A stretch of DNA of 53,628 nt from Ruminococcus sp. (lineage in GTDB: Bacteria > Bacillota > Clostridia > Oscillospirales > Acutalibacteraceae), in the NCBI GenBank assembly GCA_017473775.1, contig JAFUJH010000064.1, forward strand, positions 1 to 53,628, in the 5' to 3' direction. This document shows, piece by piece, positions 16,654 to 25,811 of this stretch (its first letter is position 1; the number at the start of each line of letters is the position of its first letter). Below the pieces are notes generated by a model that saw only the letters and a program-made list of their open reading frames with translations, was not told where the DNA came from and did no database searches. Both the position numbers and the translations under genes were made by a program.

Positions 16654-18203
16654 CAGCGGTGTCTCCTTTTATTCCATACGATGATACCGATTACTACCAG
16701 TGCCACAGGAATAATAATAACAAAGATAACAAACACAGCAATCTGCTGAGCAGAGGTTACAATAATAGAATCTCCGCCTACCTGCACGCTCTCGATAACA
16801 ATCATTGCATCGTTATCTGTCAGGGTGTTCAGCAGGTTGATGAAATATGCAGTATTGTTGAAGTTTGAGCTGTATGAGGAGTAAGTCCACTGATTGCTCA
16901 GACCGTCATAGGAGCCCCAGACGATTACCTGAGAGGACTCGTCGTTGTCGTTTGTTTTGGTTGAGATTGCGGCGGCATTATGGGGTGTGCCGTCACTCTT
17001 GATGTACTGGTGTTCGGAGCCATCTGTGGAGGGAATGAGGATATCTGCTGTATCAGAGGACCGGAGCAGAGGTGTTGCCATCTCCTCATCCAGAATCTCT
17101 ATGGGCAGACAGTAAGGCATCAGCACAGACAGAGACCTGTCGGTGAGCCCCTCTGTATAGGTCTCGTCATAATAGTCCATCATAGAGTTCACATTGCTGT
17201 CCTCGCCCATCATAGCAAGGCCCTTGTTAAGGTCGTTCTCGCTGATGTAGCCCTCGCCTACTTTAAGTCCCCACTGCTCCAAGAACAAATCAAGGTTGGG
17301 GGTCTCCTCTGCATAGTCAAAGGGAACATAGAACAGAGTCCTGCCATTGTTGCCATCGTTTGAAAGCCAAGCGGACAGATTATCTACTGCCTCTTTGGTC
17401 AAATCCACAGAGGGAGCCATCATAATGATAATATCTGTGTCATCACTTGGTGCCTGAGACAGGAGGTTCACCTCCTCAATCTCGTAGGCGTTATCCTCAA
17501 GGATAACAGGCAGGTATGTGCAGTAGGAATAAAGGTCGGAATTTTCATTGAAGAATTCACCGTTACCTGTGGAGAGTGCAATCTTTATCACCTTGTCAGC
17601 GGTAATTTTCTGGATAGAAGAAAGCACACATTGCTCAAGGTACTGACCTGAGATTACAACATTATAGCTTGAATCATAAGAGGGTGAGAACACATCATAA
17701 AGGGCAAGGCACTCGTACTTGCCTGTGTTTGCATCCTCAACGATTATCAGATTATCAGAGGAGGACCAGTCTACATCGGGGTACTTCTCTGACATAGACT
17801 TCATAGAGGTTGCCTCAATGTTCAGATACTCAAGGTTGACCTTATTATATCGGGACATTTCACGAAGGAGCTGATTCACCTGATAGCCGTAGGTTGAATC
17901 TACAGACAGGAGTGTCTCCTCCTCCATAAGCACCTTTACATTAACCTCTGTCTCCATATAATCCAGATATTCCTCTGTGGTTTTCTGCAGGGAATATGCA
18001 CCGCCTGAGGTCAGGTCAAGCTCCAATGCAGGGAACTTGTTTACAAGGAAGGTAGCCAGCACATTCACACCTGCAAAGATAAGCAGGAAAATAATAATAA
18101 AGATAGAGTAGAACAGCTTGCGCTGTTTTGTAGTCATACGCTTGTAGGAGGTTTTCACAGCTTCTGTGGCTGTTTCTTTATTCTTGATATTTTCGTTATT
18201 CAT
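16653..18203 (-). CDS. GldG-like auxiliary subunit of an ABC-2 transporter
   Basis: A 516-residue protein with transmembrane helices near both ends (about 35-57 and 484-506) and a large extracytoplasmic middle (TKFPALELDLTSGGAYSLQ region at its start), as in GldG/ABC_transp_aux proteins. The ATG at 18203 follows GGAGG by 8 bases; a GTG one codon earlier is possible. It starts 13 bases after the permease stop and its own stop overlaps the DUF4340 start. It probably forms one complex with the products of its neighbours at the membrane. Confidence 0.8.
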   Translation of the reverse strand: MNNENIKNKETATEAVKTSYKRMTTKQRKLFYSIFIIIFLLIFAGVNVLATFLVNKFPALELDLTSGGAYSLQKTTEEYLDYMETEVNVKVLMEEETLLSVDSTYGYQVNQLLREMSRYNKVNLEYLNIEATSMKSMSEKYPDVDWSSSDNLIIVEDANTGKYECLALYDVFSPSYDSSYNVVISGQYLEQCVLSSIQKITADKVIKIALSTGNGEFFNENSDLYSYCTYLPVILEDNAYEIEEVNLLSQAPSDDTDIIIMMAPSVDLTKEAVDNLSAWLSNDGNNGRTLFYVPFDYAEETPNLDLFLEQWGLKVGEGYISENDLNKGLAMMGEDSNVNSMMDYYDETYTEGLTDRSLSVLMPYCLPIEILDEEMATPLLRSSDTADILIPSTDGSEHQYIKSDGTPHNAAAISTKTNDNDESSQVIVWGSYDGLSNQWTYSSYSSNFNNTAYFINLLNTLTDNDAMIVIESVQVGGDSIIVTSAQQIAVFVIFVIIIPVALVVIGIIVWNKRRHR

Positions 18204-18216
18204 CACAAACCCCTCC

Positions 18217-18954
18217 TTATGCCCAGCGCTTTTTGTCCAGGACTCTCACGGTCAGGAACATAAACAGTACCACCCAACTCAGGTAGAAAACAATGTCTGC
18301 AGGGTTGATAACACCCTTGACAAGATTCATATAGTGAGCGGTAAGTGACAGCTTATCAAGCACTACAAGCTCATATGAGGTAGAGAACAAAGTGTTGATA
18401 AAGCTGAGTATTGCACCAACAATTGAATCATAAAGCATAAGCACAAGTCCTGTACCCATACCGATAACTGCGGCGATAATCTGGTACTCTGTAAGGGATG
18501 AGTAGAACAGATTTACAGACAGCAGTGCTGCACCCAACAGCATAATTCCCAGCCAGCCTGAAATGAGCAGACCCCACTGGATTGTAATCTCGGGGATAGT
18601 GACAAGCATTACAAGTGCATAGAAAAAGTATACCATATTGCAGATACCGTAAAGTGCCAGAGCACTCAGGTACTTGCCCAGTACAATCTCCCACAGCTTT
18701 ACGGGAGCAGTGAGCAATGCCTGGTCGGTACGCTGACGCTTTTCCTCTGCAAAAGATTTCATAGTAATAAGGGGAACAAGGAAGAAAACAACATACAGCA
18801 TATTGTTGATAACATCCACAAGGCTGTTATACTGGCTGAAATAGCAAATCATCCAGAAGAAGAAACCTGACAGAAGCAGGTACAGGGCAATTACTATGTA
18901 GCCCAGAGTAGATGTAAAGTAAGAGAAAAAGTCTCTTTTGAATATAGCACCCAT
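18217..18954 (-). CDS. ABC-2 type permease (GldF-like)
   Basis: A 245-residue integral membrane protein with six hydrophobic segments, an ABC-2 fold starting MGAIFKRDFFSYFTSTLGYI, and a conserved cytosolic KSFAEEKRQRTDQALLTAPV loop typical of GldF/NosY permeases. The start overlaps the ATPase stop (TGATG). Together with the ATPase it should form the exporter core; the next two genes would be extracytoplasmic partners. Confidence 0.88.
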   Translation of the reverse strand: MGAIFKRDFFSYFTSTLGYIVIALYLLLSGFFFWMICYFSQYNSLVDVINNMLYVVFFLVPLITMKSFAEEKRQRTDQALLTAPVKLWEIVLGKYLSALALYGICNMVYFFYALVMLVTIPEITIQWGLLISGWLGIMLLGAALLSVNLFYSSLTEYQIIAAVIGMGTGLVLMLYDSIVGAILSFINTLFSTSYELVVLDKLSLTAHYMNLVKGVINPADIVFYLSWVVLFMFLTVRVLDKKRWA

Positions 18955-19922
18955 CAGTTAGCTCCTCCTTTCTTCTTTGTGCGTTCAACCTTTGTTGAAC
19001 CTGTAAGCTGCAGGAAGCTCTCCTCAAGGGACATACCTGCATCCTTCATTTCCAGTATGGGACAATCAGCCTTTGCAAGTGTTCGGAACACAGCACGGCG
19101 GATATCCACTGTCTTTTTATAATCAACTGTATAACTGTATACGCTGTCGCTCTCCTGAGCAATTCTTCTTGCCTTTACAACTCCGTCCAGGTCATTAAGA
19201 ATAGACAGCACAGTTGCAGAATTGCCGTCAACTGTCAGGGAAAGCTTCTTTGTATCCTCGGTAATGTTTGAAATCTCCTCGGTTTTTGCATCAGCGGTAA
19301 TCACGCCGTTAGAGATAACCACAATTCTGTCACATATAGCAGATACCTCAGAAAGCACATGAGATGAGAAGATAACAGTGTGCTTCTTACCAAGGCTCTT
19401 GATGATGGAGCGCATCTCGATAATCTGTCTGGGGTCAAGTCCTACTGTAGGCTCGTCCAGAATCAGCACAGGGGGATTGCCCACCAGTGCCTGTGCAAAG
19501 CCCACACGCTGTTTGTAACCCTTGGAAAGATTACGGATGACTCTGTCCTTGATGTCATAAATCTTGACAAGCTCCATAACCTCTTTCAGGTGTGCCTCCT
19601 TTGGAAGCTTCACCTTCTTCAGCTCATAGATAAACTGCAGGTACTTCTCCACCGTCATATCAAGATACAGAGGAGGAAGCTCGGGCAGATATCCGATTCT
19701 GGCTCGTGCCTCCATAGGATTGTCCAGAATATCGTAGCCGTCAATGGTCACTGTACCGCTTGTTGCAGACAGATAACCTGTAATAATGTTCATTGTGGTG
19801 GTTTTACCTGCACCGTTAGGGCCGAGGAATCCAAGAATCTCTCCCTTTTCGGCGGTAAAGCTGATATCCTTTACAGCGGCGACATCGCCGTAGTTTTTTC
19901 TCAGGTTTTTAACCTCTACCAT
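18954..19922 (-). CDS. ABC transporter ATPase (GldA/CcmA-like)
   Basis: A 322-residue nucleotide-binding subunit. Walker A is GPNGAGKTTT, the signature is LSKGYKQRV, Walker B is VLILDEPTVGLD, and the switch histidine is in IFSSHVLSE. A C-terminal domain of about 100 residues follows, as in GldA-type ATPases. It is the first gene of a four-gene operon whose members overlap or abut. The leader contains the inverted repeat annotated at 19948-19991, with a -10-like TATAAT at 19995-20000 (minus) and no good -35. Confidence 0.92.
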   Translation of the reverse strand: MVEVKNLRKNYGDVAAVKDISFTAEKGEILGFLGPNGAGKTTTMNIITGYLSATSGTVTIDGYDILDNPMEARARIGYLPELPPLYLDMTVEKYLQFIYELKKVKLPKEAHLKEVMELVKIYDIKDRVIRNLSKGYKQRVGFAQALVGNPPVLILDEPTVGLDPRQIIEMRSIIKSLGKKHTVIFSSHVLSEVSAICDRIVVISNGVITADAKTEEISNITEDTKKLSLTVDGNSATVLSILNDLDGVVKARRIAQESDSVYSYTVDYKKTVDIRRAVFRTLAKADCPILEMKDAGMSLEESFLQLTGSTKVERTKKKGGAN

Positions 19923-19947
19923 TTATTTCACTCCTTGAGCTGTGAGT

Positions 19948-19991
19948 AATTGCGTTGCTCTCTACCATTTTCAGTAAACAACAACGCAATT
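19948..19991. promoter_or_regulatory. Inverted repeat at the start of the ABC operon
   Basis: AATTGCGTTG (19948-19957) and CAACGCAATT (19982-19991) are perfect 10-bp complements 24 bases apart, next to the probable -10 (19995-20000, minus). They could be a protein binding site or a stem at the very 5' end of the message. Confidence 0.45.
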
Positions 19992-20098
19992 TTAATTATA
20001 TAACAAAGTCCCTGTGTTTTGCTACACTAAAATGCAAAAATCAGTATAACATCACACAATTTCATAAATTTGACACATTAAATAGCCATTAATGAGCG

Positions 20099-20899
20099 TT
20101 ATACCCTGAACTGAGTAATACAGCCCTGAGGGCAAGCCTCAACGCAAAGGTTGCAGCCTGAGCACTTCTCGGCATCTACAACAGCCTTGAAGTTCACCAC
20201 AGTAACTGCTCCTGCCTCACAGACCTTCTCGCACTTTTTGCAACCGATACAGGCAGACTTGCAGACCTTGCGAGCCAGAGCACCCTTGTCAAAGTTTGAG
20301 CATCTGACCACTGTCTGAGCCTTGTAGGAAACAACAGAGATAATGTGCTTGGGACAAGCGTTTACACACATTGAACATCCCTTGCACAAATCAGCGTTAA
20401 TCCGTGCAACGCCGTTGCATACACTCACTGCACCGTAGGGACAAACTGCAACGCAGTCTCCAAAACCGATACAGCCGTATGCACAACTGCCCACGCCTCC
20501 GTGGAGTGACACCGCCGCCGCACAGGACTTGATACCCTGATACTCCATCTTTGTATCAGTGTTATCACAACTTCCCATACAGTGCACAAGGGCAACCTTT
20601 CTGTCAACAGCTCCTGCCTCAACGCCTAAAATCTCTGCAATAACCTTTGCACATTCCTCGCCGCCGGGAGCACAAGCACCAAGCTTTGCCTCTCCGTCTG
20701 CCAGTGCCTTTGCATAGCCACTACAGCCTGAGTAGCCGCAGGCACCGCAGTTAGCACCGGGCAGAGCCGAGGTTACCGCCTCTACCTTTTCGTCAACAGG
20801 TACAGCCATAATTGCAGATGCAATTGCAAGTATAAGTCCGATGATAAGTCCTATGCCTGCCACAATCGCCACGGCTATAAGAATCATTGTAAAATCCAT
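20099..20899 (-). CDS. rnfB: Rnf complex subunit B, ferredoxin-type iron-sulfur protein
   Basis: A 266-residue protein that takes electrons from reduced ferredoxin into the Rnf complex. It has an N-terminal membrane helix, the CGACGYSGC Fe-S domain, then several 4Fe-4S ferredoxin motifs (CIGFGDCVAVCP, CKGCSMCVNACP, CIGCKKCEKVC, CSGCNLCVEACP). I chose ATG 20899 after GGAGG; an upstream in-frame start overlaps rnfA without a site. It is the last gene of the operon, and I see no clear terminator before the ABC operon leader. Confidence 0.95.
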   Translation of the reverse strand: MDFTMILIAVAIVAGIGLIIGLILAIASAIMAVPVDEKVEAVTSALPGANCGACGYSGCSGYAKALADGEAKLGACAPGGEECAKVIAEILGVEAGAVDRKVALVHCMGSCDNTDTKMEYQGIKSCAAAVSLHGGVGSCAYGCIGFGDCVAVCPYGAVSVCNGVARINADLCKGCSMCVNACPKHIISVVSYKAQTVVRCSNFDKGALARKVCKSACIGCKKCEKVCEAGAVTVVNFKAVVDAEKCSGCNLCVEACPQGCITQFRV

Positions 20900-20912
20900 A
20901 ACCGCACCTCCA

Positions 20913-21515
20913 TCAAGCCAGCATATTATCCACAAGTCCCGAGAAGCCTAAAAAGCTCAGGGATACAAGGGATGCCGCTACCAGAGTAATGGGCAGACCC
21001 CGAAGGGACTTGGGAATATCGCAGGCTTCAAGACGCTGTCTTACTCCTGCAAACATTACCATAGCCACAAGGAAGCCGATACCTGCACCCAGAGCATTTA
21101 CCAGGGCGTGGATATAGCCAAACTCAGGGCCGCTCTTTTCAATTACCAGCATTGTAACGCCAAGCACAGCGCAGTTTGTGGTGATAAGGGGCAGATAGAT
21201 GCCCAGTGAATTATACAGTGCAGGAATGTACTTTTTCAGCACAATCTCTACAAGCTGAACCAGACCTGCAATAACAAGAATAAATACTATAGTCTCCAGA
21301 TACTCCATCTGAGACGGTACAAGTAGATACATATAAATAGGATAAGTAACTGCAGTTGCAAGCACCATAACAAAGGTAACTGCCGCACTCATACCCAGTG
21401 CTGTGTTTACTTTCTTTGAAACACCGAGGAAGGGGCATATACCTAAAAACTTGCTGAGAACATAGTTTTCTGTGAGGATTGCCGCAAGAAATACCGCAAC
21501 TAAAGCTTTAATCAT
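20913..21515 (-). CDS. rnfA: Rnf complex subunit A, integral membrane protein
   Basis: A 200-residue polytopic protein with six hydrophobic segments, paralogous to RnfE. It carries the conserved NYVLSKFLGICPFLGVSKK stretch with the cysteine that, in the RnfA/NqrE family, helps bind an iron-sulfur centre with RnfE. The start overlaps the rnfE stop (ATGA). Confidence 0.95.
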   Translation of the reverse strand: MIKALVAVFLAAILTENYVLSKFLGICPFLGVSKKVNTALGMSAAVTFVMVLATAVTYPIYMYLLVPSQMEYLETIVFILVIAGLVQLVEIVLKKYIPALYNSLGIYLPLITTNCAVLGVTMLVIEKSGPEFGYIHALVNALGAGIGFLVAMVMFAGVRQRLEACDIPKSLRGLPITLVAASLVSLSFLGFSGLVDNMLA

Positions 21516-22246
21516 ACAGCCTCTCCCCCTTTCTCAGTCTGAGAGTCCTCAGGCAAAGCACTGCAGGCACGGTCGATTCCCTCGTCCTTTGCAATAGAGC
21601 ACTTGCCTGCCATGGGACAGCCTGCACAACCTGTAGCCTTGGGAGGCTTCTTGCCGCTTATCTTTGAGGCAAGGGCAATGAGCATTCCGAATACAAAGAA
21701 GCCTCCGGGAGGAAGCAGGAATATAATTATCTGCAGCTCACCGGGCAAATCTAAACCAAACCAAGTACCGTTGCCTAAAATCTCTCTGATAGAGCCCATA
21801 AGCAGTAAGGTTGCCGTAAAGCCGATTCCCATTCCCAAGCCGTCAAGCATAGAGGGCAGGACGGGATTCTTGCTTGCGTACATCTCAGCTCTGCCGAGGA
21901 TGATACAGTTTACAACGATAAGAGGCAGGTAAATTCCCAGACTCTCGTCAATTGACGGAGCATACGCCTTAACTATCATCTGCACCAGCGTAACAAAAGC
22001 GGCAATAATGGTAATATAGGCAGGAATTCTGACCTTATCGGGAATAATCTTTCTCATAGCGGAGATAACCGCGTTGGAGCACACAAGAACGATAGTCGCC
22101 GCAACGCCCATTCCGATTGCGTTGGAAGCCGCAGTAGACACCGCCAGTGTGGGGCAGGTGCCGAGGACAAGGCAGAGCACGGGGTTTTCTTTAACTATAC
22201 CCTTGGTGACTTCCTTTAAGTAGTTGTACTTTTTCTTTTCTGCCAT
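21512..22246 (-). CDS. rnfE: Rnf complex subunit E, integral membrane protein
   Basis: A 244-residue paralogue of RnfA with the matching NPVLCLVLGTCPTLAVS segment and six membrane helices. It is about 40 residues longer than minimal homologues: the C-terminal tail holds CAGCPMAGKCS and a further Cys, which may bind metal or a cluster on the cytoplasmic side; the tail's role is unknown. The start overlaps the rnfG stop (TGATG). Confidence 0.93.
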   Translation of the reverse strand: MAEKKKYNYLKEVTKGIVKENPVLCLVLGTCPTLAVSTAASNAIGMGVAATIVLVCSNAVISAMRKIIPDKVRIPAYITIIAAFVTLVQMIVKAYAPSIDESLGIYLPLIVVNCIILGRAEMYASKNPVLPSMLDGLGMGIGFTATLLLMGSIREILGNGTWFGLDLPGELQIIIFLLPPGGFFVFGMLIALASKISGKKPPKATGCAGCPMAGKCSIAKDEGIDRACSALPEDSQTEKGGEAV

Positions 22247-22815
22247 CAGCCCTCGCCTCCTTCCAGTGAGTTGTATACATCGAGTGCCTTGTTCACAGCC
22301 TGAGTCACAGCGTCTGATGTAATAGTTGCACCTGTAAGAGCGTCGATTCTGCCGCCCTCGCCGCCTGTTGAGTCCTTCACAACAGAAAAGCTGTCAGTTA
22401 CAGACTGCTTGAACATATCTGTGAACTCTTCTTTGGTACAGTTTGCACCAAGACCGGGAGTCTCTCCGTGGGACAGAATCTCTACTCCTGTAACCTCACC
22501 TGAGAGATTTATACCCACCATAATCTCAATGTCTCCGCCGTAGCCTTTGTAGGAGGAGGGGATTGCGTAGCCAACCAGCCCTCCTGCTGAGTCAAGACCC
22601 CTGTAAACCTCAATCTCCAGACCCTCTTTACCCTCGAAGGTCTCTGCATCACTGCAAACCGCCTTCATAGCCTCGGCGGCAGTCTGTGCCTGAATCTCAG
22701 CGATAGGGCCCTTTGTCAGCTCGTTGGTGCCTGCAAGCAGAACACTCACCACAATGCAGATAAGGAAAAGTGAAATTGTGGGAACAAATATATCCTTAAA
22801 ATTTATCTTTTTCAT
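22246..22815 (-). CDS. rnfG: Rnf complex subunit G, covalent flavoprotein
   Basis: A 189-residue protein with one N-terminal transmembrane helix and an extracytoplasmic FMN-binding domain. The flavinylation motif appears as DALTGATITS, where the second Thr takes a phosphoester-linked FMN in this family. It overlaps rnfD by four bases (ATGA) and passes electrons between RnfD and the rest of the complex. Confidence 0.95.
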   Translation of the reverse strand: MKKINFKDIFVPTISLFLICIVVSVLLAGTNELTKGPIAEIQAQTAAEAMKAVCSDAETFEGKEGLEIEVYRGLDSAGGLVGYAIPSSYKGYGGDIEIMVGINLSGEVTGVEILSHGETPGLGANCTKEEFTDMFKQSVTDSFSVVKDSTGGEGGRIDALTGATITSDAVTQAVNKALDVYNSLEGGEG

Positions 22816-23744
22816 TTTGCACCCTGCCTCTCTTTCTTCTCTCCGAAAGCTCTGGGAGCAGTTGCACTCTCAATCAGAGGTGTCAGGATGTTCATAATAA
22901 GAATGGAGAAGGACACACCCTCGGGCAGGTTTGCGTATGTTCTGATAAGCATTGTCAGCACACCGCAACCGATAGCATATATAACCTTGCCCCACTTTGT
23001 AATGGGAGATGTAGTGTAGTCGGTAGCCATAAACACAGCACCCAGCATAATACCGCCTGAGAGCACCTGCTCCAACGGGTCAAGTCCCAGAAGCAGTGCC
23101 ATTACAGCCGATGTGCCTATATAAACCACGGGAATTGTGGGAACAATAACTTTTCTCAGCACAAGGTAGATACCGCCTAAAAGTATAGCCAGTGCACAGG
23201 TCTCACCCATAGAGCCGCCGTGATTACCAAGGAACAATTCCAGATATGAGAACGCACCTGACTCTGAGGCAAGAGGAGTCGCAGAGGTTACTGCGTCCAC
23301 TCCCTGCAGTGAGGTAGGAATCCATGTGGTCATTGCTGTGGGGAAGGATACCGTCAGAATAATTCTTGCAGCCAAAGCAGGATTTACAAAGTTCATACCG
23401 ATTCCGCCGAACATCTGCTTGACCACAACAATTGCGGCAACAGAGCCGAACACAGCCATCAGGGGATTAAGGTTTGCAGGCAAGTTAAGTGCAAGCAGTA
23501 CACCTGTAACCACTGCCGACAAATCGCCGATGGTCTGCTCACGCTTCATAACAATTCTGCATATGTACTCGGTAAATACACAGGTGAGCACGCATACGCC
23601 CAAGAGCATCAGTGCACGCCAACCAAAATAAACAACAGCGGCAATGCATGAGGGCACAAGAGCAATGACTACATCCAGCATTATCTTTCTGGTACTTGCT
23701 GTAGACCGCAGATGAGGAGATGCTGATGCAAAGAATTTACTCAT
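22812..23744 (-). CDS. rnfD: Rnf complex subunit D, membrane flavoprotein
   Basis: A 310-residue polytopic membrane protein of the NqrB/RnfD family with the flavin attachment motif in TSATPLAS. ATG 23744 (MSKFFASASPHLRS) follows AGGAGA and is placed directly after the rnfC stop; an upstream start inside rnfC lacks a site. RnfD forms part of the ion path of the complex; whether it moves Na+ or H+ cannot be told here. Confidence 0.95.
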   Translation of the reverse strand: MSKFFASASPHLRSTASTRKIMLDVVIALVPSCIAAVVYFGWRALMLLGVCVLTCVFTEYICRIVMKREQTIGDLSAVVTGVLLALNLPANLNPLMAVFGSVAAIVVVKQMFGGIGMNFVNPALAARIILTVSFPTAMTTWIPTSLQGVDAVTSATPLASESGAFSYLELFLGNHGGSMGETCALAILLGGIYLVLRKVIVPTIPVVYIGTSAVMALLLGLDPLEQVLSGGIMLGAVFMATDYTTSPITKWGKVIYAIGCGVLTMLIRTYANLPEGVSFSILIMNILTPLIESATAPRAFGEKKERQGAK

Positions 23745-23745
23745 A

Positions 23746-25110
23746 TCATTTATCTCCTTTCTTCTTCGCAAGCTCTGCTCGAAGCTGAGACTTGCCCAGA
23801 CGGATGGTCTGTACTATATGTCTGTGTGCAGGACAGCTGTACGCACAGCTTCCGCACTCCATACAGGTCATAATCTGATGCTTGCGCATTGCATCAAAGT
23901 CTTTTAGCTTTACATCTGCACACAGTCTTGTAGGCATAAGCCTCATAGGACAAGCGGACACACATCGTCCACAACGGATGCAGTCTGTAGGCTCAGAGAG
24001 TCTTGCCTCTTTTTCGTCAAAAGCAAGAACTGCGTTATTCTGCTTGAGCACAGGCAAGGTATCGTCAATGAGGGCAATACCCATCATAGGGCCGCCCATA
24101 AGAATCTTTCCGGGCTCTGCCTTGTAACCGCCGCAGAATTCTATTACCTTATTAATAGGTGTGCCGATGGGCACAATAACATTCTGAGGCTCCTTTATAG
24201 CACTGCCGTCTACAGTGATACGCTTCTTTGTAAGAGGCATACCTGTCTTGAGGTAGTCGCTGATGAAGGCAATGGAGGTTACATTCATTACTATACAGCC
24301 TGCATCTGCAGGGAGCTTTCCTGTAGGTACCTCTCTGCCTGTACAAGCCTTAATGAGCACCTTCTCTGCACCCTGAGGGTAAGAGGCTTTAAGCGGAAGT
24401 ACCCTCACTTTGTCCTCGGGGTCGTATTTTTCATTCTCTGCAATTTCTGTGAGGATTCTGATAGCCTCGGGCTTGTTGTTCTCTATACCGATAATTACCC
24501 TGTCAATACCGAGAAGCTCAAGCACTGAGTAAACGCCTGACATAACCGCCCATGAATTTTCTATAACTTCTCGGTTGTCGGCTGTAATATAAGGCTCACA
24601 CTCTGCACAGTTGATGATAAGTGTGTCAATTTCTTTATCAGCAGGGACATTGAGCTTTACATGAGCAGGGAAGCCTGCACCGCCAAGTCCAACCAGACCG
24701 CTGGCTCTGACAGCACTGAGGAAGTCCTGCAGATTTTCCACCACAGGGGGCTTTATGTCAGGGTCTGCCGTGTCCTTGCCGTCAGACTCAATCACCACTG
24801 CATCTGTCACTGCACCCGAGGGCATAGTGAGCTTTGTGATACTCTTTACAGTACCGCTGACACTTGAGTGAATAGGTGCACACACAAAGGCGTCACTGTC
24901 ACCGATAACTGTACCCACGCAAACCGCATCTCCCACAGCAACCTGTACCTTACAGGGTGCACCGATGTGCTGACTCATAGGGATAATAACCTCATCGGGT
25001 GTGGGCATAATCACGCTCTGCTTGTCTGCCGTATGCTTTCTGTGAGGTACCCTTGCACCACCCGGAGTACGGAAGGGGATTTTGGGGAACCTCAGATTCT
25101 TATCTTTCAT
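23746..25110 (-). CDS. rnfC: Rnf complex subunit C, NADH-binding iron-sulfur protein
   Basis: A 454-residue peripheral subunit that binds FMN and NAD(H). Visible are the glycine-rich GLVGLGGAGFPAHVKLN nucleotide site, the INCAECEPYITADNR block, and two 4Fe-4S motifs (CIRCGRCVSACP and CMECGSCAYSCP). ATG 25110 follows GGGAGG; the longer open frame starts within the leader. First gene of rnfCDGEAB. The complex links ferredoxin oxidation to NAD reduction and an ion gradient, the main energy-conserving device of many anaerobes. Confidence 0.96.
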   Translation of the reverse strand: MKDKNLRFPKIPFRTPGGARVPHRKHTADKQSVIMPTPDEVIIPMSQHIGAPCKVQVAVGDAVCVGTVIGDSDAFVCAPIHSSVSGTVKSITKLTMPSGAVTDAVVIESDGKDTADPDIKPPVVENLQDFLSAVRASGLVGLGGAGFPAHVKLNVPADKEIDTLIINCAECEPYITADNREVIENSWAVMSGVYSVLELLGIDRVIIGIENNKPEAIRILTEIAENEKYDPEDKVRVLPLKASYPQGAEKVLIKACTGREVPTGKLPADAGCIVMNVTSIAFISDYLKTGMPLTKKRITVDGSAIKEPQNVIVPIGTPINKVIEFCGGYKAEPGKILMGGPMMGIALIDDTLPVLKQNNAVLAFDEKEARLSEPTDCIRCGRCVSACPMRLMPTRLCADVKLKDFDAMRKHQIMTCMECGSCAYSCPAHRHIVQTIRLGKSQLRAELAKKKGDK

Positions 25111-25191
25111 ATCTAAACCTCCCTGTAAAAAAAGTCGGATTTCTATGTACCGAAGCTTCGGTGCATATTTCACCATTTTACAGTTATGATA

Positions 25192-25220
25192 ATTATATCA
25201 TTCACACCTGTATTTTTCAA
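25192..25220 (-). promoter_or_regulatory. Promoter of the rnf operon
   Basis: On the minus strand TTGAAA (25215-25220), 17 bases, then consensus TATAAT (25192-25197). The leader has a perfect 14-base palindrome, ACCGAAGCTTCGGT (25149-25162). Confidence 0.8.
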
Positions 25221-25307
25221 TAGAAATTATACTCTGACCTTATAGCTCTCAAAAATCATAAGAAAATATTATAGATTTTAAACAATTAATACAAAGGATG
25301 GAAGACA

Positions 25308-25664
25308 ATGGAATATCTCAACGCATTCTGGGTGGGCGGGGCCCTGTGCCTTTTGTGCCAATTGCTCATTGATTTTACAAAGCTTACCCCTGCCAGAATC
25401 CTCACAGGCTGTGTGGTACTTGGCCTTATACTCTCTGCAGTGGGTGTGTACAAGCCCTTGGCAGAATTTGCAGGAGCAGGCGCCACAGTACCCCTCTTAG
25501 GCTTTGGCAATATAATGGCAGAAGGTGTAAAAAAAGCCGTAGACGAACAGGGAGCTATGGGTATCCTCACAGGAGGGCTCACATCTGCCGCCGCAGGCAT
25601 CACCGCCGCCATAGTGCTGGGAATAATCGCAAGCTTCATCGGAAAATCCCGATTTAAAAAGTAA
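25308..25664 (+). CDS. spoVAE: Stage V sporulation protein AE
   Basis: A 118-residue integral membrane protein with four hydrophobic segments, matching the SpoVAE family (AFWVGGALCLLCQLLIDFT start, GAGATVPLLGFG and GALTGG-like glycine turns). SpoVAE belongs to the SpoVA channel that moves dipicolinic acid into the forespore. In most Firmicutes it lies with spoVAC and spoVAD; here it is alone between the divergent rnf operon and a DUF1846 gene. The ribosome binding site is AAAGGATGG. This hints that the organism may sporulate, but one gene does not prove it. Confidence 0.85.
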   Translation: MEYLNAFWVGGALCLLCQLLIDFTKLTPARILTGCVVLGLILSAVGVYKPLAEFAGAGATVPLLGFGNIMAEGVKKAVDEQGAMGILTGGLTSAAAGITAAIVLGIIASFIGKSRFKK

Positions 25665-25739
25665 TTTTTACGCAAGTCCTTTTGCTACAAAACAGTATAT
25701 TTTTTGCCATTTATGAGGAAAAAGCCCTGAATTTCACCC

Positions 25740-25768
25740 TTGAAAACTAAACTGTGCCGTTGTATAAT
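25740..25768 (+). promoter_or_regulatory. Promoter of the DUF1846 gene
   Basis: TTGAAA (25740-25745), 17 bases, then consensus TATAAT (25763-25768). Confidence 0.8.
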
Positions 25769-25811
25769 TAGGGGTAGATTGTTTTTAAGTTTTAGCCAAA
25801 GGGGTATTTCT

